Source: Anagrus nilaparvatae (Eukaryota > Arthropoda > Insecta > Hymenoptera > Mymaridae). From it: 64,000 nucleotides of DNA. Positions 57,840 through 64,000 of the stretch are shown here, in pieces. The DNA lies in contig JAKSXM010000247.1 in NCBI GenBank assembly GCA_022575985.1, forward strand, positions 7,463,501 through 7,527,500, read 5' to 3'. A program made the position numbers and the translations under genes. How positions within the stretch are numbered: the stretch's first letter is position 1; each line of letters starts with the position of its first letter. Below the pieces are notes generated by a model, which saw only the letters and a list, made by a program, of their open reading frames with translations, did not search any database and had not been told where the DNA came from.

Positions 57840-58644
57840 GAATTTATCTATAATGCTGATTGAGGGAGAGGTGAAAGGGGTATAACCTGTAATAATGATA
57901 ATTCAATTTATTTGACTATTAAAAATACAATTATATAAATTTCACTTTATTTAGAACTTTTATATTTAATATTATACGCTTATTAATTACAATATTTAAA
58001 CTTCACTGTCTATAAATTTTAACCACTAAATAATCAATTTTAATCTTTTTGGCACTTTTCACTGCAATTCTTTACGACACACACACACATTAATATTTCT
58101 CATTCTTTACCTTTTTATTTTTGCTGACTATTTTCTTGATCAAAAACTTCTTTAATTTATTAATAAAAAAACCTTGCTTCGAATTTTATATTGAAAATCC
58201 TCCCATATATATATATAAGTAAGCAAAAACATTGACTCCAAGAAATAATAATAATTGCCACAATGATAATCTTGAACTTTTAATAATAATATGTACAATA
58301 ATTCACTGATTCTTGTCGCGACAATTTATTTATTATTAATATTCATTATTCCATTAATCATTAAAAAACTAGTGCACTTTATTCTAATACTTTATCTATT
58401 TAATTTATTAATTAATTTCGTTATTAAATTTTTACTTTACAAAAAATGTGCTTTTCTAAACCAAGGTCTAAGCAACAATGCCGTCCCTTGTCGGCCGCTG
58501 TTCTTCCCTTTCCTCTCTTCTCGTTCGTCGTTCTTGCGGTCACTCTATATGTGTGTGTCGCTATCACCTGTTAATCATATTTTAAATAAGACAATCGCGC
58601 ATCTTAATATTTCGCGCACTTATAAAAATCGTCTTTTCTGGTTA
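57840..58644 (-). repeat. Probable 3' non-coding/LTR region of the Gypsy element
   Basis: It lies directly downstream (minus strand) of the truncated integrase. It is non-coding, with AATAAA-type signals and a purine-rich GAACGACGAACGAGAAGAG segment at about 58,510-58,530 like those in LTR leaders. The boundaries, a TGT start and a matching 5' LTR could not be established; a 5' copy would lie beyond the right edge of the window. Confidence 0.35.
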
Positions 58645-58914
58645 TTATAGCAACGCAACTACTTTCCAGGGTAATTCTACAATTCGTTTACCCATCAAGC
58701 CTTGTGGTCCAGTTTGCACCGATTTATGTCTTTGACATTCAAGACAGAAAGATACATACTGAAGAGTATCATGGTACATTCCTAGCCAAAAATATGTTCT
58801 CGGTAATCGAGCATAGGAAATGACCTTAATACGGTTCGTGATGTGCTTCTTGGAAAGCCCTTCTAATCCAATCTCTGGGTAAAACCTATTTCCAACTATT
58901 TTCTTCTTCGTCAA
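58645..58914 (-). pseudogene. Gypsy integrase, N-terminal zinc domain, truncated
   Basis: The frame reads ITNRIKVISYARLPRTYFWL, then GMYHDTLQYVSFCLECQRHK, the second half of the HHCC zinc-binding domain (C-x2-C visible), and QGLMGKRIVELPWKVVA leading toward the catalytic core. It ends within a few residues, so the DDE core is deleted, and non-coding sequence follows. The start overlaps the RNase H frame at 58886-58914 in a different frame. Confidence 0.9.
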
Positions 58915-59821
58915 TTGGGTCTAACAAATAATCCTTTCTGTGTATATACATTCTATTATCGACTAACTGCCAGTCAGGGAATTTCCATGGCCAAGTTTGA
59001 ATTTCTTTGATTCTTCGCAAAAACCATTCATCTGTTATTTCTTCTAAAACTGCTAAAAAGTCTTTTTCGCTGTCATCGCTTGATTCCTTTAAATCTTTAT
59101 AAGGGATTCGTGCTAGAGCATCGGGCACATAATTTAAACAACCTTTTCTATATTGTATGTCAAAGTCCCATTGTTTTAATTCTATAGCCCATCGTGTAAG
59201 ACGTCCGGTAGGTTCTTTTAAATTATTCAGCCATTTTAAACTTGAATGGTCTGTAATGGCTGTAAAATTATAACTTTCTAGATAGGGTCTGAATTTTTTT
59301 ATAGCCCATATCAAAGCCACACATTCGCACTCTGTGGCGCTATAGTTCTTTTCCGCATCATTTAATACTCGACTAATATAAACGATCGGGCGTTCTCCGT
59401 CATCATGTTGTTGCGTCAGCACAGCACCCAAGTATTCGCCGCTAGCGTCAGATTGTACCGTGAATCTCTTTGAAAAATCAGGCCTAGCGAGTACCGGGGT
59501 ACTGACTAAGGCCATTTTTAATTTTTCAAAGGATTCCTGTTGCTCTTGACCCCAGGTCCACTTAACATCCTTGTGTAGCAACTTGACAAGAGGTAATTTT
59601 AGTTCCGAAACTTTTCCAATAAACCTGGAATACCATCCTACCATACCGAAAAATCGCCTTAGTTCTTTTAGATTAGTAGGGGCTGGGTATTCTAAGACCG
59701 GTTTAATTTTTTCTTTGTCTGGTCTAAGGCCATTTGCATCTAACACAAATCTAAGATATATAATCTCTTTACAGCCAAATTCGCATTTTTCGGGATTTAT
59801 TGAAAGTCCTGCTTTAACCAA
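58886..59821 (-). pseudogene. Gypsy RT thumb, RNase H and connection region
   Basis: An open frame of 311 codons. It covers LSINPEKCEFGCKEI (end of RT palm), LKELRRFFGMVGWYSRFIGK (thumb), RFTVQSDASGEYLGAVLTQQ (RNase H with first Asp), then NYSATECECVALIWAIKKFR and FTAITDHSSLKWLNN (further acidic residues). RRKGC-type sequence (IQYRKGCLNYVPDALAR) closes the domain. The order RT-RNase H-integrase identifies a Ty3/Gypsy-type pol. It is the best preserved part of the element. Confidence 0.95.
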
Positions 59822-59827
59822 TTTTTT

Positions 59828-60268
59828 TTAAACTATTCTTAGGTATTTTAAGTGTTCTTCAAAAGTCTTCGTTGCTATAACTATATCATCCTGATAAGTT
59901 AAAATGCAAGGTTCAAGGTCTGGCGTAATTATCTTATCCATCAGTCTATGGAAGGTTTTAGGGCCATCAGTAACGCCGAAAGGTATTCTGGTGAATTGTA
60001 GCAGTCCTAGCCCTGGAAGGGCAAAAGCTGTGTACATTTTTGACGACTCTTCTAGAGGACATTTGTGGAAGGCTTTGCTCAAATCAATTTTGGACAGAAA
60101 TCGAGCTTTTCTGAGCTCGACCACACCGAACTTGATCCACTTTTTAGCTTCCACGATCGCCAAATTCAATAATTTCGGAGACATTCGTCTAACTTTGTGT
60201 CTTACCGGTATGGCATCGGGTTTCACCCTAATTTTATGCTTAATTAGGTGAGTTTTGCCTAAGGGCAT
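59828..60268 (-). pseudogene. Gypsy reverse transcriptase, N-terminal deletion
   Basis: HLIKHKIRVKPDAIPVRHKV and then SPKLLNLAIVEAKKWIKFGV are the RT entry region. Next comes LRKARFLSKIDLSKAFHKCP (motif A), GLLQFTRIPFGVTDGPKTFH (motif B) and LTYQDDIVIAT (motif C, YQDD). About 50 residues normally lying between GVVE and the motif-A block are absent, an in-frame deletion near 60,115 that removes part of the fingers. It ends with a stop one codon before the following frame. Confidence 0.95.
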
Positions 60269-60540
60269 TGGATTTGGGGGTAAACATTCCTTTAAAACTT
60301 TATCTATTTTCGTTTTCTGATCAAAATTTATCTCTTCAAATCCATTTACTCGCCATATAAGGGTATTTCTGCGACATTATCATTACTATTAAACTGATGC
60401 CATTTTTTCCCTATATCTCTAACTCTCCAGTCATTGCCAGCTGGATAAACTTCGATTTTAAATTTAATTGTAAAATCCATCCCTAATACCATTTCTTATT
60501 TTAGGCCTTTTGCCACTTTTAGTTCAATATTACAGCAATT

Positions 60541-61311
60541 TCAAACCTTTAATTTTTCTGTTATTAGAGAAATTTGTCCGGCAGCATTAATCATAGCTGT
60601 ATTTGAGAGTTTAAATCTATGATTGAAATTGTCATAAAATTTAGGTCCTAAATACGAGCTATTACTTCCGGTGTCAATAAGAGCCTTAATTTTAACATCG
60701 CCTATTATACCGTCAAAAAATAACCTATTATCGGTAGTTAAAGCCGCTAATTCTAAGCGTTGTAAATCAGCTAATTCTTTATTAATCTCGGTCAAATCTT
60801 GTTCAGGTAAACTAATTTTAACATTGTCGACTTGCTCTTTCATATCTAGGGGTAGAGTTTCTTTAATTTTCGCAAATACATCCCCAATTACTAGTTCATT
60901 TTTATTTTTCACTAAATTTTCTTCAGGCCATTCACACTTTTTCAATATTTTATTTTTATTAGTCTTTAAACTTAACAAATTTTTATTTTCAATTTCATTC
61001 ATTTTTACTTTTTCTTGTTCATAAATTTTTTCTTTCTCTTCTACGCTAATTAGTTCATATTCAGGATCAATATCATCTTCTTGGTCGAACCTTATTGTAT
61101 ATAAATTATCGCTACTTATTTTATCTAAATCTAAATTTTTATTTAAACTATTATTTTTATGAATGGTATTTACATTATTTTCATTATTTATGTTTTTATT
61201 ATTTAAACTATTTATATTATTTACCCCTTTTACTGTTGCTTGGAGGTTACCGGGGTCTGAGTAGCCTCCGTTTGCCAGTTTCCCATTGACTGGTTTTTCT
61301 TTTCCTGGCAT
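60541..61311 (-). pseudogene. Gypsy aspartic protease region
   Basis: It begins in an Asn-rich low-complexity linker (NNINSLNNKNINNENNVN). A segment with DGIIGDVKIKALIDTGSNSS follows, where DTGS is the aspartic protease active-site motif (about 60,670-60,685). The frame ends just after ITEKLKV. A run of 270 bp of broken sequence (60,270-60,540) joins it to the RT. In the family the protease cleaves the Gag-Pol polyprotein. Confidence 0.85.
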
Positions 61312-61319
61312 TTAACACA

Positions 61320-61690
61320 ATTAGGGTAAGCTACGTCTAAATTACCACAACCGAAGCAGACTAATCTATTAGCTAATTGAGGACATGCCCTAGCTTTATG
61401 ACCCACTTCTGAATATAAGGTACATGTACCGCTAAAAGGGGTTCTTGTATAAGACTGGGGTGTATATGCTCTAGGTTGATTTTGCTAAGCTTGGTTTGGC
61501 CTAACACTATTATTTTGATTGGGGTTGAATTGATTGTAATTATTCGGGTAAAAATTTTGAGGGGGATAAAACCAAGGGTTTTGGGGTAAACCTGGCGTTT
61601 TGGGTTAAAACTGCTGGTTTCCCTGCGCCTTGTACCCTCCCTGAAGAAAATTCGGTCTACGAGGTTGCGGCTGCCCTGACATCTGACCAT
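61320..61690 (-). pseudogene. Gypsy Gag C-terminus with zinc knuckles
   Basis: The frame covering 61,400-61,320 reads CTLYSEVGHKARACP and then CFGCGNLDVAYPNCVKC: two CCHC-type knuckles, the first with one Cys lost. Upstream (61,500-61,690) is a Gln/Asn/Pro-rich spacer broken by stops. Nucleocapsid knuckles package the element's RNA. Confidence 0.75.
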
Positions 61691-61786
61691 GTGTGGTATT
61701 ATTTACTTGCTGCTGTTTTGGTTGGTGCTGGGTATTTGGCTGCTTAACTTGCTGTGTATTATTTACCGTGTCAGTAGTCATGGCGG

Positions 61787-62490
61787 CTATATCTTCTTTA
61801 TTTTCTTGATTTTGCGTTGACTTTTGGGCTTTTTCAGTTTCTTTTCCTTTTTAGTTAGTTCGCTATTATTTTCTGTTTCTTCATCAACATGTGTGGCCGC
61901 AATTTTCGTTTTTGCCGTTTTTTCCTCGTATGCTAGATCAGACATTATCATTTTGTCCTTAAGCTTAGGGGCAACGTATTGCGAGCGTATCTCAACCGCT
62001 TTTTCGTGCTTTTTACGTAAGCTTAAGAGCTTTTTAAAATTTTCGATCCTATGCGTTTGCGTGTATGTTTCCATATATCGCTGGTAGTCAGGGTGTAAAA
62101 CCCTAAGTGCCATAGTCACTAATTTTAGTTCTGATAAGGGTTCTTGAAGTTTGTCCGCAATTGTTTTGAATTTTTACAGGGAATAAACCTGTCTATGAAT
62201 GTCTGCTCTAAATCTTCCTAAGAGTTCAAATTACGCTTCTCAGTTCTATACCATAAACCTGCTTGTTTATCAAGTATAGCAGATAATGCATATTTCAACT
62301 GCTGGAACGTAAGGCCTGAGCTATCATGACAATCCCTCAATTTTTCCAAGAACTCTGATGCCTTGTCAGTATCTCCTTCACACTTTAAGTTCCAGTCCTT
62401 AAGGGTTCTTATGGCGTTCTTTTTCACTTGATCGGTTAATGTTTTTGAGTGGTTTTTCGATGCAACGTCACTATCTTCGGTCGTTTCCAA
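61787..62490 (-). pseudogene. Gypsy Gag capsid region
   Basis: TLKDWNLKCEGDTDKASEFL, LTFQQLKYALSAILDKQAGL and WYRTEKRNLNS form the retrotransposon gag capsid domain, cut by TAG at 62218. The following pieces, ALRVLHPDYQRYMETYTQTH and then YEEKTAKTKIAA, belong to its C-terminal half and a Lys-rich tail. A second break lies at about 62,120-62,180. Confidence 0.85.
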
Positions 62491-62586
62491 TCCTCCACTA
62501 TTTGAGTCGCTGTCAGTATTACTTTTATTCTTTATAGATTTTTCTGACTTGCTGGCGTTACTTCTTTTTCTTGACTTTTCTTTTTC

Positions 62587-63614
62587 TTAAGTTTTTGCTT
62601 CCTTTCTTAAACTTTCTCTTTCCGCATTTATTTTTAGAGCCTCCAGATTTATGGCTGCCCTTGCTTCTTGTAATTTATTCCATTCTGCTTCTATAAGTAT
62701 TCGATCCCTTTCTCTTGTAGTGTTGTTAGAATTAATGCTACTTTCAGATTTATCATCATTCTCATTTCCATTTTTATTTATACCTGGATTATTAGTAAGC
62801 TGGTTAACTTCGTTATGTATTTCCGAATTATTATTTATAGTGGAGTGTGCATTTATGTAATTATCGGGATAATTATTTGCATAATCCCAATAGTAACTAT
62901 AGGTGCCATCTGTAATCATCCTCATTGCTGGAGCCAAATTTTGTCCATATGGGTTATAAATGACTTGAATCTAGGAAGGTTCAGACTTTGATACACATTT
63001 TGATTAACCCTTAATCCGAAGGGATCTTGATGTATAAAGGTAGAAGCTCCTATTACTCTTGCAGCCAATATACCTGGTTTTTGTGTAAAAGTTGGAGCTA
63101 TGGTGCTGGTTACAACAGGAGTACTGATAGTACGTACTGATGTACATACAGGAGTACTTACTGGTACATTAACGCTAGTTATCGGGGTAGGAGAGGCAGA
63201 CGGTGGGGGTATACCTGCATTAGTTAAGTCGGGTACAGCCAATCTAACGTCGCGTAATTCAGATACTGTATTATTACTACTAGAATTTTCTAAATTATCG
63301 TTGTTAGTTTGTACCGCTTCATCGAAAGATGGTGTCTCAAGTGCCCTCTGAAGGGTTAGAGGTAATTCCCCTGCTACTTTCTCATCCTCTTCTGGGTCTC
63401 ACGTATAAGGAGCTTCAGGGTCAATTTTAAGTATTTCATACCGAAATAGCCTGTTTTTAACCTCATCAAAAGAACCTCTGTCCGAGAGACCTAACGTCTC
63501 CAGCCTCTGGATCACAGCCCACCCTTCTAACTTATTTATTGTATTTTTAACTGATCTTACATCTCTACTTTTGTCTTCATATTTCTGTATCGCTGTTTTC
63601 TTACCCATTTTCAA
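62587..63614 (-). pseudogene. Gypsy Gag N-terminal region with SAP-like start
   Basis: The first frame (63614-63399) starts MGKKTAIQKY and has WAVIQRLETLGLSDRGSFDE, resembling a SAP-type helix pair sometimes found at the start of insect Gypsy Gag. It is followed, with stops, by a Pro/Thr/Val-rich linker (63242-62922), an Asn-rich stretch and a coiled-coil-like segment AEWNKLQEARAAINLEALKI (62937-62587). This order leads directly into the capsid region. Confidence 0.75.
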
Positions 63615-64000
63615 ATAACGGTTTGTTATTATAATGTGATAAAAATGATAAACCTAACTTTAAACAAAAAAAAATTTTTCTAACCTACGTTAATTAATGA
63701 CTATTTATTTAAAATCGAAACTTCTATGTGTTCTTTAATAACTATTAACTCTAGTGCTATTCTTATCTTTTCAACAAAAAAAAAATCTAACTAATTCAGA
63801 GATCCCCCCAAAAAAAAAAATTTTGTAAAATCGCAAAAAAAAGTTTTAAAGTTGACCGGTTAACAATCTCCAAAAAAAAAAATTTTTAAATTGGCCCGTG
63901 AACTACCTTAAATAAAAATTGTTTTTCCAAAAAAAAAAGGGATAGTATTACTGTCACGTAATGTGGTTATTGTGGTATAACTGTCTAAAAGAATAAATTT
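63615..64000. other. Gypsy 5' untranslated region, window edge
   Basis: Upstream (minus strand) of gag: AT-rich with several A9-A11 runs and a GTTGACCGGTTAAC motif. A primer-binding site and 5' LTR should lie to the right; none can be confirmed before the edge. Confidence 0.4.

Noticed and set aside
58291..58650. 119-codon plus-strand frame with hydrophobic N-terminus
   Set aside because: It lies antisense in the non-coding 3' region of the Gypsy element and has no recognisable domain.

Overview
The window looks like intergenic and intronic DNA from a transposon-rich, very AT-rich animal genome, most likely an insect. The evidence is R1/Jockey-style LINEs with CCHC tails, piggyBac, Tigger/pogo, P/THAP9-like, hAT, Helitron, Penelope and Gypsy remnants, GT-AG introns, and one exon of a conserved animal gene (MCRS1). 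Nothing suggests bacterial or viral genome origin. The species cannot be named from sequence alone.

Layout. 0.3-2.9 kb: three successive foldback (palindromic) elements. 3.39-14.67 kb: a nested stack. An outer TA-flanked terminal-inverted-repeat element contains a second TIR element, which contains a 4.5-kb foldback, which contains a 5'-truncated LINE and a small TIR element. The outer element also holds a very young 2.03-kb palindrome at 12.46-14.49 kb flanked by ATAA. 14.8-17.6 kb: an R1-like LINE 3' end split by a foldback that is itself split by a Tigger-like element. 19.2-21.1 kb: a candidate Helitron carrying a 14-bp minisatellite, abutting another 1.1-kb palindrome. 22.3-24.7 kb: a broken hAT-like transposase. 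24.96-29.13 kb: a TTAA-flanked element hosting a TTAA-flanked piggyBac with a degraded, intron-containing transposase.

30.06-30.48 kb holds the only convincing host coding sequence: a 140-codon, phase 0-0 exon of microspherule protein 1. Its sister exons were not found, so the surrounding transposons may sit in its introns. 31.6-35.9 kb: a large foldback whose arms are a trimeric higher-order tandem repeat and whose centre holds a conserved hairpin/CA core and a possible solo LTR. 38.8-39.1 kb: an R1-like LINE fragment. 39.7-42.5 kb: a broken THAP/P-element transposase.

42.9-54.0 kb is dominated by three tandem-repeat families (units of about 150-185 bp, 115 bp and 48 bp, the last with a roughly 490-bp higher-order period) interrupted by a Penelope-like element with a GIY-YIG endonuclease region. 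55.76-56.12 kb: a small palindrome containing an inverted pair of tRNA-like sequences. 57.8-64.0 kb: a minus-strand Gypsy-type retrotransposon with gag, protease, RT, RNase H and a truncated integrase, all broken.

The recurring theme is foldback DNA. At least nine inverted-repeat elements lie in 64 kb, and three of them carry tandem repeats in their arms, the architecture known from Drosophila Foldback elements. Most coding remnants are dead. The youngest structure appears to be the 12.46-14.49 kb palindrome. No element here is shown to be active.
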